The notes below the pieces were generated by a model. The model did no database searches and was not told where the DNA came from. It saw nothing but the letters and a program-made list of their open reading frames with translations. 64,000 nt of DNA from Lachnospiraceae bacterium (GTDB taxonomy: Bacteria > Bacillota > Clostridia > Lachnospirales > Lachnospiraceae). The position numbers and the translations under genes are program-made. Positions 52,906-62,732 of the stretch are shown here, in pieces. Position 1 is the stretch's first letter. Every line of letters starts with the position of its first letter. The DNA lies in the NCBI GenBank assembly GCA_902363835.1, contig CABJBM010000013.1:62001-126000 (forward strand). Reading direction: 5' to 3'.

Positions 52906-54057
52906 TTATTTTTCCAGCTTTATCTGGTTGGAAACGCTTAAAACCATGCCCATTTCCATCATTAGAAACAGGACCGAAGTACCTCCGTAGCTGATAAAAG
53001 GAAGGGTAATGCCGGTATTTGGTATGGTGTTGGTAACAACCGCAATATTCAGAATAACCTGTATGGCAATATGGCCCATGACGCCTACTACCAGCAAAGC
53101 TCCGAACAGATCCGGCGCATTATCCGCAATGAGCATGAACCGGTAAATCATGAAAAGGAATATCAAAATCACGGAGACCGCTCCAAAAAGCCCAAGTTCC
53201 TCACAGATGATGGAAAAAATCATGTCATTTTGTGCCTCAGGCACAAATCCCATCTTCTGTATGCTCTCTCCTAAGCCCCTGCCCACCAGACCGCCTGAGC
53301 CTATGGCATAAAGCCCCTGAAGCACCTGATACCCTCCTGTGGAGGGATAAGCCTCCGGCTCCAGCCATACCAGGATACGGCCCAGCTGGTAGTCATGAAG
53401 GATATTAAGCTTTTCCAGGACAGTGGCCATTGGCCCGGCAAACGCCAGCAGGCCCACACCTGCAATACCGCAGGCAAAAAACGGCCATTTCTTTTTACAG
53501 GCCACAAACAGCATGACAAAAGCGATCCCAACGATAATGATCCCGGAGCTTAAGTTATTTGCCGCTACGATTCCCGCAATGGGAAGGGTCGTCACTATAA
53601 CCAGAATCACGCCGTTTCTCGTGTTAATATTCCTTCCCATCTGAACGATCAGGACCGCCAGCATGACAATCAATGCAATTTTTACAAATTCCGTAGGCTG
53701 GAAAGAAAGACTTCCCACTCCCAGCCACCTTCTCTTTCCGTTTACCTTACGTCCCACCAGGGATACGGTGATCATGAGAATATAAGAAAGGACATAAGCA
53801 AATACGGCAAACCTGGCGTACCAGTGGTAATCTATTTTGGATATTACGATCATGATCACAAAGCCTGCCAGCGCGATTTTCGCCTGCCTCATCATGAAAT
53901 AGGCGGCGTCATTGAATTTAAGCTGGGCTGCATATGAGCTGGCACTGTAAATCATGACCAAGCCAAAAACAGACAGAAATATCACAGTAAACAGGAGACT
54001 GTAATCATAAAAACGGCGCGGTTTATTCTTTTTCTTCACTGGCCTTTTTTCTGCCAT
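52906..54057 (-). CDS. ftsW: Septal peptidoglycan glycosyltransferase FtsW (SEDS)
   Basis: About 383 residues from ATG 54057 (GAGGAGGAATGAT). Ten membrane helices. SEDS signature: IYSASSYAA at the start, FQPTEFVKIALI, NNLSSGIIIVG and INIAVVTNTIPNTGITLPFI-SYGGTS at the end. It polymerises lipid II with the class B PBPs encoded upstream. A SpoVE role is possible if another FtsW exists. Confidence 0.93.
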   Translation of the reverse strand: MAEKRPVKKKNKPRRFYDYSLLFTVIFLSVFGLVMIYSASSYAAQLKFNDAAYFMMRQAKIALAGFVIMIVISKIDYHWYARFAVFAYVLSYILMITVSLVGRKVNGKRRWLGVGSLSFQPTEFVKIALIVMLAVLIVQMGRNINTRNGVILVIVTTLPIAGIVAANNLSSGIIIVGIAFVMLFVACKKKWPFFACGIAGVGLLAFAGPMATVLEKLNILHDYQLGRILVWLEPEAYPSTGGYQVLQGLYAIGSGGLVGRGLGESIQKMGFVPEAQNDMIFSIICEELGLFGAVSVILIFLFMIYRFMLIADNAPDLFGALLVVGVMGHIAIQVILNIAVVTNTIPNTGITLPFISYGGTSVLFLMMEMGMVLSVSNQIKLEK

Positions 54058-54135
54058 ATCATTCCTCCTCGCAACCGCTGTTTCATTTATAACATCAGCC
54101 ATGCATTCATAATATTTCTGCATGGCTCATTGCTT

Positions 54136-55482
54136 TTACAAGGCCCAAACGCACTCCTTGAAGATTTGGCCCCTCTCTTCGTAGCATTTAAACATCCCCC
54201 AGCTGGCACAGGCCGGGGACAAAAGTACGTGATCTCCTCTGTTGGCATAAGATGCACAGACCTTTACCGCCTCCTGCATATCCTCTGCATACATGACATT
54301 GGTAAAACCATGTCTGGCTGCACATTCGGCAATTTTTTCCCTGGTCTGACCCAGAAGTACCATGTATTTCACCTTCCCGTCAAAGGATTCAATCCATTGG
54401 TCATACTGGGAATTCTTGTCATAGCCGCCTGCAATGAGCAGAGTCGGTCCTGGCATGGCCTTTATTGCCTGGATTGCGGCATCGGGATTGGTTCCCTTGG
54501 AATCATTGTAATACTTTACTCCTGCCTTTTCCGCGACAAATTCAATCCGGTGCTCCACCGCCTTGAACTCACGGATCACCTGGCTGATAATCTCCATAGG
54601 AACTCCCATTTGGGCCGATATGGCGGCGGCTGCCATGATGTTTTCATGGTTATGCCGGCCCAGGAGCCGGACCTCATGGATGTTTGCAATCTCTGTTCTC
54701 TCTCCCTTATGGTTCCGGATGATCCTGTCCCCATCCATGCAGTAGCCCTCTTCCAAAAACTGGCGGCTGCTGAAATAGACGGCTTCAGGTTTCATGGTTT
54801 TTCCAAACTCACGCAAAATGGGGTCGTCATAATTTAAAACACAAAAATCCTGGGGTTTCTGGTTTGATGTAATCCGTTCCTTTACTTCTATGTAGCATTC
54901 CATGGTTTTATGACGGTCCAAATGGTCCGGCGTTATGTTTAATATTGCACTCACATCCGGCCGGAAGTCTGTAATGGTCTCCAGCTGAAAGCTGCTGATC
55001 TCCGCTACTGTCACCGAATCATGGTCCGTTTTTAAGGCTTCCTCCGTATAGGGGACTCCAATATTCCCCACCACAAACACGTGATCATAGTATGCTTTCA
55101 TGATCTCCCCTGTAAGGGCCGTAGTGGTTGTCTTACCATTGGTTCCTGTGATTGCTGCCAGCTTTCCCTTTGCATGGTGGTAAGCCAGCTGGATCTCACT
55201 CCAGACCGGGATATCCGCCTCTTTAAGGACTGAGACAAAAGGGGCATCCATGGAAATGCCGGGGCTTATAACGCACAAGCTCACACCTGTAAGATCCTCT
55301 TTCTTAAGCTCCCCCAATAAAACCGAAACCCTCTCTTCTTCTCCAAACAGTCCAAGCAGCTCCTCCTTATGAAGGGCAGCATTGCTGTCATAAAGAATTA
55401 CTTCGCCCCCTGTTTTAAGGATCAGCCTGGATGCGGCAATGCCGCTTTTTCCGCTGCCGGCAACTATTATTTTCTGATTCAT
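54136..55482 (-). CDS. murD: UDP-N-acetylmuramoylalanine--D-glutamate ligase
   Basis: 448 residues. N-terminal Rossmann IIVAGSGKSGIAASRLIL, ATP loop ITGTNGKTTTTAL, and NDSKGTNPDAAIQAIKAMPG in the C-terminal domain. It adds D-Glu to UDP-MurNAc-L-Ala in the cytosol. It lies 12 bp after mraY. Confidence 0.95.
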   Translation of the reverse strand: MNQKIIVAGSGKSGIAASRLILKTGGEVILYDSNAALHKEELLGLFGEEERVSVLLGELKKEDLTGVSLCVISPGISMDAPFVSVLKEADIPVWSEIQLAYHHAKGKLAAITGTNGKTTTTALTGEIMKAYYDHVFVVGNIGVPYTEEALKTDHDSVTVAEISSFQLETITDFRPDVSAILNITPDHLDRHKTMECYIEVKERITSNQKPQDFCVLNYDDPILREFGKTMKPEAVYFSSRQFLEEGYCMDGDRIIRNHKGERTEIANIHEVRLLGRHNHENIMAAAAISAQMGVPMEIISQVIREFKAVEHRIEFVAEKAGVKYYNDSKGTNPDAAIQAIKAMPGPTLLIAGGYDKNSQYDQWIESFDGKVKYMVLLGQTREKIAECAARHGFTNVMYAEDMQEAVKVCASYANRGDHVLLSPACASWGMFKCYEERGQIFKECVWAL

Positions 55483-55494
55483 ATGGTTTTTCTC

Positions 55495-56463
55495 CTATAA
55501 TCCAAGGTATGCAAGCATGCAAAGAACCGCAGTCACGATTGCAAACACAGCTACTACCCGTGTTTCCGACCAGCCGCTAAGCTCAAAGTGGTGGTGGATG
55601 GGGGCCATCTTAAAAAACCTCTTTCCGCCTGTTCTCTTAAAGTATGTCACCTGAATGATGACGGATAATACTTCGATCAAATAAATAAAACCGATAATGG
55701 CAATGAAAACAGGGATCTGCATCATAAAGGCGCTGGAAGCGACAAAGCCGCCAAGCCCAAGGGAACCGGTATCCCCCATAAACACCCTGGCAGGATACAC
55801 ATTAAACAGCAGAAATCCCAAAAGACTTCCAACTACTGCGCCGGTAATTGGGCTGATGCCGGTATTTTCCCCGATGGACACCACAGTCAGGAAAGTGGCC
55901 ACCAGAATGGTCACGCTGGTGCAGAGTCCATCAAGTCCATCCGTGAAATTCACCCCGTTGTCAGTCCCTATGACAATAAAGAATACTGCCGGCACAAAGA
56001 GTATGCCTAAATTCAGATACAGCCCTTTTTCAAAGCCTCCGGTAAAGGGAATCAGCATTTCGGTTCCCACATCTTTTGAATGAAGCAGATAATAGGCAAA
56101 AATGCCCGTAATGATTAACTGCCCTGCCATCTTTTGAACAGGCGTAAGCCCCTCTGACCGCTTCATCACGATCTTGATGTAATCATCAAGGAACCCCACA
56201 ATGCCAAATCCCACTGTCACGAAAAGCACGGGAATGATCTTTGGATACTCCCTCACATAAAACAGCGATGTAATGATAATGCTGGTCAATATGATGAGCC
56301 CTCCCATGGTTGGAGTGCCCTGCTTTTTCAAATGGCTTTCCGGTCCTTCCCTGCGGACCTCCTGGCCGAACTTCAGCCTGTGAAGAAATGGTATTACAAT
56401 GGGACACAGCATGGCGCTGATAGCAAATGCTATGATGATTGCCAGAATCGTTTCGTTAATCAT
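55495..56463 (-). CDS. mraY: Phospho-N-acetylmuramoyl-pentapeptide transferase
   Basis: About 322 residues from ATG 56463 (GAGGTG). Ten membrane helices. Motifs: GTPTMGGLIIL, FLDDYIKI (catalytic Asp pair), TDGLDGLCT, and MAPIHHHFELSGWSE. It makes lipid I at the inner face of the membrane. Confidence 0.96.
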   Translation of the reverse strand: MINETILAIIIAFAISAMLCPIVIPFLHRLKFGQEVRREGPESHLKKQGTPTMGGLIILTSIIITSLFYVREYPKIIPVLFVTVGFGIVGFLDDYIKIVMKRSEGLTPVQKMAGQLIITGIFAYYLLHSKDVGTEMLIPFTGGFEKGLYLNLGILFVPAVFFIVIGTDNGVNFTDGLDGLCTSVTILVATFLTVVSIGENTGISPITGAVVGSLLGFLLFNVYPARVFMGDTGSLGLGGFVASSAFMMQIPVFIAIIGFIYLIEVLSVIIQVTYFKRTGGKRFFKMAPIHHHFELSGWSETRVVAVFAIVTAVLCMLAYLGL

Positions 56464-56538
56464 GTCACACCTCAATATTTTATGTATTTGTATTTCAAAA
56501 GTACACAGTTAGTAGTATACGTCTTTTTGCCTGAATAA

Positions 56539-58299
56539 TCAACCATAGATTCGAAACGCAGAAGCAGTTTTTTCCTCTGTTGGCTCAATTCCCAGGTATG
56601 GAAGAATATTCTTAAAAATGTCTGCAATCACCGGCGCAGCTATGGTTCCGCCGTAATAAATCCCCTGGGGTTCATCAATGGTGATGAGGGCAATCACCTG
56701 AGGATTATCCGCCGGCGCAAAGCCTATAAAGGATGAAATGTACTTTTTCAGACTTCTTGGCAATTTTTCAGAGGTGGCTGTTTTTCCGCCCACCCGATAG
56801 CCGTCGACCTGTGCTTTTTTTCCGCTTCCTTCTGCCACAACCTGTTCCAGAATATAGCGCATGGTTTCACTGGTTTCCGGAGATATGACCCCTTCTTTTA
56901 CCGGATAGGTGAAGGTATTGACTGAATCTCCATCGGTGCTCACCGATTTCACTCCAAAATGGGGAGTGACACGGTTTCCGCCGTTAATAACGGCAGACGC
57001 AGTGGTAATTAACTGCATGGGAGTGATCTGGAAAGACTGGCCAAAGGAAACTGTTGCCAGTTCCACAAGCCCCATATCCTCTTTTTTATGCATGATGGTA
57101 GAGGCTTCGCCGGGAAGGTCGATCCCGGTCTTTCCTTTTAATCCAAGCTGCTCAAAATATTTATAATAATTATCCACGCCAAGCCGCTGCCCAACGTCAA
57201 TTAAAACAGGGTTGCAGGAATTCATCATGCCCTGAAGAAAAGTCTCTGAGCCATGACCTCCCACCTTATGGCATCTGATTTTCCGGTCCTCCACCACCCG
57301 GAACCCGGGACATGAAAAATGGTCGTCAAGCTTCACCACTCCAGCTTCCAGCCCTGCGGCCGCAGTGACGATCTTAAAGGTGGATCCAGGTTCATAGGTG
57401 TCGTTAATACAGGGATTTCTCCACATCTTGTTTAACATATCCTGTTTTTCCTTGTCATTTGCCGGCACTCCTGCATCTATACTTAGTGTAAACGGATCAT
57501 TTAAATTAAATTCAGGTGCATTTACCATTGCCATAATCTCCCCATTCTGGGGATTCATGACAATAATTGACACTCTTTTTGCGCCTTTTTTCTCCATTAC
57601 CTGATAAGCCGCCTGCTCGCAATACCGCTGGATATTCACATCCAGGCTGATATATAGGTCCTGTCCTGCCACAGGCTCGATCCGGTCTTCTGCCGCATTT
57701 TCAATCTCAATTCCAGCCGCATCGGACATGGTCAGTATCTTTCCGTTAAGCCCTTTTAAATATTGTTCGTATTTTACCTCCAGGCCGATGATCCCCTGGT
57801 TATCCCCTCCTGTAAAGCCAAGAACCGTGGAAGCAAGAGTGTCATAAGGATAATACCGCTTGTAATCCTCATCCACCTTTACGCCTTCCAAATGATAACT
57901 CCGGATCTGATCTCCCAGAGCCTTGTCTACATTGGTCTTAATAATTTCCCTGGAACTGTACTTTTCTACCTTCTTCCGAACTTCTTCTTCCTGCAGCCCC
58001 AGTTCCTTGGAAAGGACTGCCACAACCTCATCCGCCTTTCTGATCTGATTGTGTATGACCGATATGGTGCACACCGTCCGGTTGGTGGCAATGACGGTCC
58101 CATTGGCATCAATGATATTTCCTCTGGCTGCTTTTATGGTCCTTTCCCGTTCATGAAGGTCTAATGCCATGGCACCGTAATGCTCAGAACGAAAAACCAT
58201 TAGAAAAATAAGCCGCCCCATAAGTCCTGTCATGGCAAGAAATAACAGGAAAAACAGGAGGGCTATTTTCTCTCTGTGATGTGTCTTATTTGAACTCAT
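56539..58299 (-). CDS. Class B penicillin-binding protein, second of the pair (SpoVD/PBP2-like)
   Basis: About 586 residues from ATG 58299 (TGGAGC). One membrane helix (ALLFFLLFLAMTGLMGRLIF), N-terminal dimerisation domain with AARGNIIDANGTVIATNRTV, and a transpeptidase domain with SxxK in GSTFKIV, SCN in MMNSCNPVLI and KTA in GGKTATSEK (KTG usual). No PASTA domain is present. In Bacillus the second PBP in this place is the sporulation enzyme SpoVD; assignment here rests on gene order. Confidence 0.9.
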   Translation of the reverse strand: MSSNKTHHREKIALLFFLLFLAMTGLMGRLIFLMVFRSEHYGAMALDLHERERTIKAARGNIIDANGTVIATNRTVCTISVIHNQIRKADEVVAVLSKELGLQEEEVRKKVEKYSSREIIKTNVDKALGDQIRSYHLEGVKVDEDYKRYYPYDTLASTVLGFTGGDNQGIIGLEVKYEQYLKGLNGKILTMSDAAGIEIENAAEDRIEPVAGQDLYISLDVNIQRYCEQAAYQVMEKKGAKRVSIIVMNPQNGEIMAMVNAPEFNLNDPFTLSIDAGVPANDKEKQDMLNKMWRNPCINDTYEPGSTFKIVTAAAGLEAGVVKLDDHFSCPGFRVVEDRKIRCHKVGGHGSETFLQGMMNSCNPVLIDVGQRLGVDNYYKYFEQLGLKGKTGIDLPGEASTIMHKKEDMGLVELATVSFGQSFQITPMQLITTASAVINGGNRVTPHFGVKSVSTDGDSVNTFTYPVKEGVISPETSETMRYILEQVVAEGSGKKAQVDGYRVGGKTATSEKLPRSLKKYISSFIGFAPADNPQVIALITIDEPQGIYYGGTIAAPVIADIFKNILPYLGIEPTEEKTASAFRIYG

Positions 58300-58373
58300 G
58301 CACTGCTCCATCACCATTATTTCTACAGTATATGAATTTCCGGAGTTTTTATGAGTTCTTTAACAAAAGTTCC

Positions 58374-60593
58374 TTATTGGGCCGTGGTCTCTTCCGACGG
58401 CAGTGCTGCCGGGAGATTGGAACCATCATCCCCTTCTTCCCTGTTGACATATTCCTCAGAAGGGTTTAAATACTCATCCGGAACCGGTGTCCCGTCTTCC
58501 AGGGTCGGAACTTCCCTGGTGGTTTCCTCTGTGCCAGATTCCCCTGAAGCCGTTTCTCCCTGGGAAGAGCTTTCTGTCTCGCTGGTTATGCCTTCCTGAT
58601 CCGGAAGCTTTGCCGCCTCATCAGGCAGCGGTGAGGATTCTGCATCTGTATCCGGAAATACATTTAAATAAGGAAGAATCTCAGTCATGATCTTTTCAAA
58701 AACCTCGCTGGCATAGGTGCTGTGAGGCTGATCTTCCACATGAGGCTCGTCGATTACAACGTAAACCAGGACCTGAGGATTATCTGCCGGAGCGTATCCG
58801 CAGAAGGATACTACGTAATTGGTCTTATCCCGGGGGATCTTTTCTGCTGTACCGGTTTTTCCCGCAATTCTATACCCTGCCACCTTTGCAGCTTTTCCGG
58901 TTCCGCCCTCTGCATTGACAGTTTTAAACAGCGCTTCATTGATAAACTTTGTGGTGGATTCGGATACGGTTTCCCTGACCAGAACCGGTTCTACCTTCTT
59001 TATTACAGAACCCTGCTCATTAAGGATCTGTTTCACAACATGAGGCTCATAATAGGAACCGCCGTTAATTACGGAACAATAGGCGGCTGCCATCTGAATC
59101 ATGGTACAGCTGAAGTTTTGCCCAAAGGAGTTGGTTGCAAGATCCGTAGGCCCTGCTGTATTCTGGGTATAGATCAGAGTCTTGTTGTCCGCTTCTCCAG
59201 GGAGATCAATCCCTGTCTTGGAACCAAATCCGAAAATCTGCTGATATTTGTAGAACTTCTCTTTTCCCATTTGCTGGGCGATCCGCATCATGACCACGTT
59301 GCAGGATTTCATCAGGCCTTCCTCCACGGTGATAAGGCCATGTCCATACCTGCTGACACAGTTGATCTTATGGCCTCCCACCTCAAGAAACTTGTTGCAC
59401 TCATAAGTTTCCCTTCCGGTAATGGCCCCTTCTTCCAGGGCAGCTGATACGGTAAATATCTTTTCCGTTGATCCCGGCTCAAATCCGTCGCTGACGCAGA
59501 AATTACGCCAGGTCTGGTTCCATGCCACCTGGGTTCCCAGGGACATGATTTCCTCGCTGGTATAATGCTCCATAACATTTGTTTCCGTCAAAGGCTGGGC
59601 ATCTTTATTCTTTCTCTTATAATCGTCCATGGCTTCCTTGATCCCAAGCTGGCGCAGAACCTCTCCGGTGTACTCCGGCCTTAAGGTTCTGGGATTGTTT
59701 AAATCAAAAGCCTTGTCATTTGCCATGGCCAGGACCTCGCCGTTATTGGGATCCATAACGATTACGCCCATTCGTTTGCTTCCTGTATTCTGCTCCCATT
59801 CATTAATATGTTTTTCAACGATCTTCTGTATGTTGGCATCCATGGTGGAAACTACGGTATTGCCGTTGGAAGCAGGTTTTATAACCCTCTCTAAATTGGA
59901 GTCATCATTTAAGTATCCATATTCTCTTCCGTTGGTTCCCATAAGGGTAGTATTATAAAACTGCTCGATCCCTCCTGTCCCATCCATGCCGTCACCATTG
60001 GCAAAGCCAACGATGTTGCAGCCCATGGAATTATAGGGATACACCCGTTTGTACTCATCCTCAAACCATATTCCCTTTATGTCCTTCCCGTTTTTTTTCA
60101 GCGCCTCTGACTGATCCTTCTTGTACTTTTCATATTTATCCTTATCGTCATAAGTCAGCTGCTTTGCATAGCGGACATACTGTTTATCTTTCTTTTCCTG
60201 GATCAGATTGGCAATCTCCGTCCGGTCATAGCCAAAGCAGTCTGTCAGGGCTGTTATGGTTGGCTCCAGAAATGCCTCCTGGTCCGACATGATCTGCCTT
60301 GGATCCAGAATTAAATTGTATACTTTTTCACTGGTTGCCAGATAGGTTCCATTCCTGTCCATAATGTCCCCGCGCTTAAAGGGAATGGTACGGCTGTCAT
60401 ATTCCTGCTGAGACAGCACGATCTGGTTGTAATCTTCCTTTTTATTTGTCATCAGATTATAAAGAGTCATAACTAATGCAAACAAAGCCAGCGTAATTAC
60501 CAGAACAGTAATCGCCAGCTTCTCCTGCATATAACGGGGAAATACCTTACTCTTTTTATTTCTGTTTTTGTTAATGTTTCGGGATATCCTCAT
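58374..60593 (-). CDS. Class B penicillin-binding protein, first of the pair (PbpB/FtsI-like), acidic tail
   Basis: 739 residues. Membrane helix (KLAITVLVITLALFALVMTL), PBP dimer domain with RGDIMDRNGTYLATSEKVYN, transpeptidase motifs GSTEKIF (SxxK), KSCNVV (SxN) and AGKTGTAEK (KTG). Residues ~640-739 form a Ser/Glu/Thr/Pro-rich tail outside the catalytic domain with no PASTA repeat. It is the presumed septal cross-linking enzyme working with FtsW. It overlaps the FtsL-like gene by 23 bp, and its start (ATG 60593) has only a weak site. Confidence 0.92.
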   Translation of the reverse strand: MRISRNINKNRNKKSKVFPRYMQEKLAITVLVITLALFALVMTLYNLMTNKKEDYNQIVLSQQEYDSRTIPFKRGDIMDRNGTYLATSEKVYNLILDPRQIMSDQEAFLEPTITALTDCFGYDRTEIANLIQEKKDKQYVRYAKQLTYDDKDKYEKYKKDQSEALKKNGKDIKGIWFEDEYKRVYPYNSMGCNIVGFANGDGMDGTGGIEQFYNTTLMGTNGREYGYLNDDSNLERVIKPASNGNTVVSTMDANIQKIVEKHINEWEQNTGSKRMGVIVMDPNNGEVLAMANDKAFDLNNPRTLRPEYTGEVLRQLGIKEAMDDYKRKNKDAQPLTETNVMEHYTSEEIMSLGTQVAWNQTWRNFCVSDGFEPGSTEKIFTVSAALEEGAITGRETYECNKFLEVGGHKINCVSRYGHGLITVEEGLMKSCNVVMMRIAQQMGKEKFYKYQQIFGFGSKTGIDLPGEADNKTLIYTQNTAGPTDLATNSFGQNFSCTMIQMAAAYCSVINGGSYYEPHVVKQILNEQGSVIKKVEPVLVRETVSESTTKFINEALFKTVNAEGGTGKAAKVAGYRIAGKTGTAEKIPRDKTNYVVSFCGYAPADNPQVLVYVVIDEPHVEDQPHSTYASEVFEKIMTEILPYLNVFPDTDAESSPLPDEAAKLPDQEGITSETESSSQGETASGESGTEETTREVPTLEDGTPVPDEYLNPSEEYVNREEGDDGSNLPAALPSEETTAQ

Positions 60594-61053
60594 TCTGTCT
60601 TACATACTCACTTTCCGTCTTGTCATAGTGAAGGATCTGGTCTTTATTCGCATAGACCATACCAAGTTCCTCAGTAGCTACTTTGTACACATGGTCTAAA
60701 TCGACGGAAGTATTAATGTTCATTTCCAATGCATCATTTTCAGTTTTCAAATGTTCCAGTTTTGCTTCCAAAAGCTCAATGCCATGAATATTGGCTGTAA
60801 TAGAGGACTGCAAATGCAGATAATTTACGCACAGGCAGAGGGTGCAGACTGCAGCAATGGTCAGCATGACCACATAAGGCAAGTCCATCTGCAAGGCTTT
60901 TTCACGGTTTCTTCTGACCTGATGGTTTACCGCTGGACGACGGTTTTCTTCTGGTGTATGGACCGGCATGGAAACCGGCATGGCTTTACGGACAGTATTT
61001 CCCTGTACGTAAGAGGAATTCCCATAGGAACGCACATTCTTTCTTGCAGCCAC
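60571..61053 (-). CDS. ftsL: FtsL-like divisome protein
   Basis: 160 residues from GTG 61053 (GGGAGGAAGAGAGA). Cytoplasmic basic region (1-~55), one membrane helix (LPYVVMLTIAAVCTLCLCV) and an extracellular coiled coil (IHGIELLEAKLEHLKTENDA), ending TEELGMVYANKDQI. Topology and position between rsmH and the PBPs support FtsL. It would bridge DivIC and DivIB. Confidence 0.85.
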   Translation of the reverse strand: MAARKNVRSYGNSSYVQGNTVRKAMPVSMPVHTPEENRRPAVNHQVRRNREKALQMDLPYVVMLTIAAVCTLCLCVNYLHLQSSITANIHGIELLEAKLEHLKTENDALEMNINTSVDLDHVYKVATEELGMVYANKDQILHYDKTESEYVRQNEDIPKH

Positions 61054-61070
61054 TCTCTCTTCCTCCCTTT

Positions 61071-62009
61071 TTAAATTCGTTCAAATACCCGTAATTTTGA
61101 ACTCTTTGAACGTTTGTTTTCTTCAATCTCTTCTTCTGACGGTATAATTGGTTTTCTTGTAATCACCTTGCCCTTGCTCTTCTTTCCGCAAACACAGACC
61201 GGAAAATCGGACGGACAAGTGCATGGGTTCTCATTGATCCTGAATCTGGTTTTTACCATTCTGTCTTCCAGGGAATGGAAGGTGATAATGGACAGCCGTC
61301 CTCCCGGATTTAACAGATCGATCATGGTATCAAGAGATTTGTTTAAAACCTCCAGTTCCTTATTCAGTTCAATCCTTATGGCCTGAAATGTCCGTTTGGA
61401 GGGGTGTCCTCCTACTGCCCTTACTTTTGCCGGAATGGCTCCTTTGATGATCTCCGTCAATTCCCCTGTTGTCTCAACAGGCTTTACCTGCCTGACCCTT
61501 ACAATGTGCTTTGCAATATTCTTTGCAAACTTATCCTCACCATAATCCCTTATGATCCGGTATAAGTCAAATTCACTGTAGGTATTGATAATATCGGCTG
61601 CCGTCTGTTCATTCCTCTGGTCCATTCTCATGTCCAAAGGCGCGTCATCTTCCCTGTAGGTAAATCCTCTTTCCGCCATGTCAAGCTGAAAAGAGGATAC
61701 CCCAAGGTCTAAGTAAATTCCGTCCACCCTTTCAATTTCCAAATCCTTTAGTACTGTCTGTATATTTTCGTAATTGCTTCTTACGACCGTCACCTTATCT
61801 TCATAGGCCTTCAGCCGTTCTGTGGCTGCCTTAATGGCATCCCCATCCTGATCAATTCCGATTAATCTTCCGTATGTTCCCAGGCGCTTACACACTTCCA
61901 GAGCATGTCCGCCTCCGCCCAGCGTTCCATCTACATAGATTCCGTCTGGCTTTACATTCAGGCTGTCAATGGTCTCATAAAGCAGCACTGACTTGTGTTC
62001 AAACATCAT
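61071..62009 (-). CDS. rsmH: 16S rRNA (cytosine(1402)-N(4))-methyltransferase
   Basis: 312 residues. [13 protein letters not shown] start, SAM motif [23 protein letters not shown], and the C-terminal [15 protein letters not shown]. It methylates C1402 in the ribosomal P site. It overlaps mraZ by 4 bp. Confidence 0.96.
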   Translation of the reverse strand: MMFEHKSVLLYETIDSLNVKPDGIYVDGTLGGGGHALEVCKRLGTYGRLIGIDQDGDAIKAATERLKAYEDKVTVVRSNYENIQTVLKDLEIERVDGIYLDLGVSSFQLDMAERGFTYREDDAPLDMRMDQRNEQTAADIINTYSEFDLYRIIRDYGEDKFAKNIAKHIVRVRQVKPVETTGELTEIIKGAIPAKVRAVGGHPSKRTFQAIRIELNKELEVLNKSLDTMIDLLNPGGRLSIITFHSLEDRMVKTRFRINENPCTCPSDFPVCVCGKKSKGKVITRKPIIPSEEEIEENKRSKSSKLRVFERI

Positions 62010-62431
62010 ATACCAAGTCCTTCCATAGCTTCCGCAATTTCTTCCATATCTTCATAGGTATTGGCTGCTATCCATGCATCCTTGCTCCAGATTTCAATAC
62101 GGCTTCCCACTCCCACGAGAACTGCGTCTTTGTCAATTCCCGCATGTTCTCTTAAGACCGCAGGAAGAAGGATTCTTCCCTGCTTGTCCACTTCACATGT
62201 GGTTGCTCCGGCCAGAAAGAATCTGGAAAACTTTCTGGCATTGGTGTTGGTCAGCGGCAGGCTTTTTAATTTATTTTCCAGGATAGTCCACTCATTGTTA
62301 TCATACACAAATAAACAGCCATCTAATCCCTTCGTCACAACGAATTCTTCTCCCAGCTGCTCTCTGAACTTCGATGGGACAATGAGACGTCCCTTCGCAT
62401 CGACTGTATGATTGTATTCACCCATGAACAT
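62006..62431 (-). CDS. mraZ: Transcriptional regulator MraZ
   Basis: About 141 residues from ATG 62431 (AGGTG upstream). Two SpoVT-AbrB-like halves, each with the DxxGR signature: [19 protein letters not shown] and [17 protein letters not shown]. MraZ binds repeats upstream of its own gene and controls the dcw operon. The repeat array at 62463-62513 is its likely site. Confidence 0.95.
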   Translation of the reverse strand: MFMGEYNHTVDAKGRLIVPSKFREQLGEEFVVTKGLDGCLFVYDNNEWTILENKLKSLPLTNTNARKFSRFFLAGATTCEVDKQGRILLPAVLREHAGIDKDAVLVGVGSRIEIWSKDAWIAANTYEDMEEIAEAMEGLGI

Positions 62432-62462
62432 ACCAATCACCTGCTTGTACACCGGTAGGTTT

Positions 62463-62513
62463 TTGGACCACTATCCCACCATTTTCTACCACTTTGCACC
62501 ACTTTCCTCCACT
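62463..62513 (-). promoter_or_regulatory. Array of five MraZ-box-like direct repeats
   Basis: On the minus strand AGTGG or ATGGT units recur every 10 bp (one spacing 11): AGTGGAGGAA, AGTGGTGCAA, AGTGGTAGAA, ATGGTGGGAT and AGTGGTCCAA. They begin just past the expected start site. MraZ of other bacteria binds GTG-containing direct repeats in this place. Confidence 0.8.
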
Positions 62514-62522
62514 TATGGTTTA

Positions 62523-62551
62523 ATTCTAGTACATTTACCTGGAAATAGCAA
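62523..62551 (-). promoter_or_regulatory. dcw operon promoter
   Basis: TTGCTA (62546-62551), 17-bp spacer, TAGAAT (62523-62528) on the minus strand, upstream of the MraZ-box array. Confidence 0.75.
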
Positions 62552-62633
62552 GAACAATTTCCAAATAAATTTCAATTTCCTTTTACCTTCCTATAACTTA
62601 TAAGGATCGCCCTTTCACTTTTTCCATAAAATG

Positions 62634-62688
62634 GAAAAAAGGCACCTCCTGGGGCAGTATGTGTGAACACACTGGTCAGGAAATGCCT
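62634..62688 (-). terminator. Terminator after the ABC permease operon
   Basis: Stem AGGCA-N-TCCTG / CAGGA-N-TGCCT with an inner GTGTG/CACAC hairpin, then TTTTTTCC on the minus strand. Confidence 0.8.
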
Positions 62689-62732
62689 GTTTTTTCATAT
62701 TTATATGCCAATGAATCAAATGGATTTTAATC

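Noticed and set aside
54130..54837. A 235-codon frame antisense to murD
   Set aside because: murD is fully supported by family motifs; the antisense frame has no domain and no ribosome binding site.
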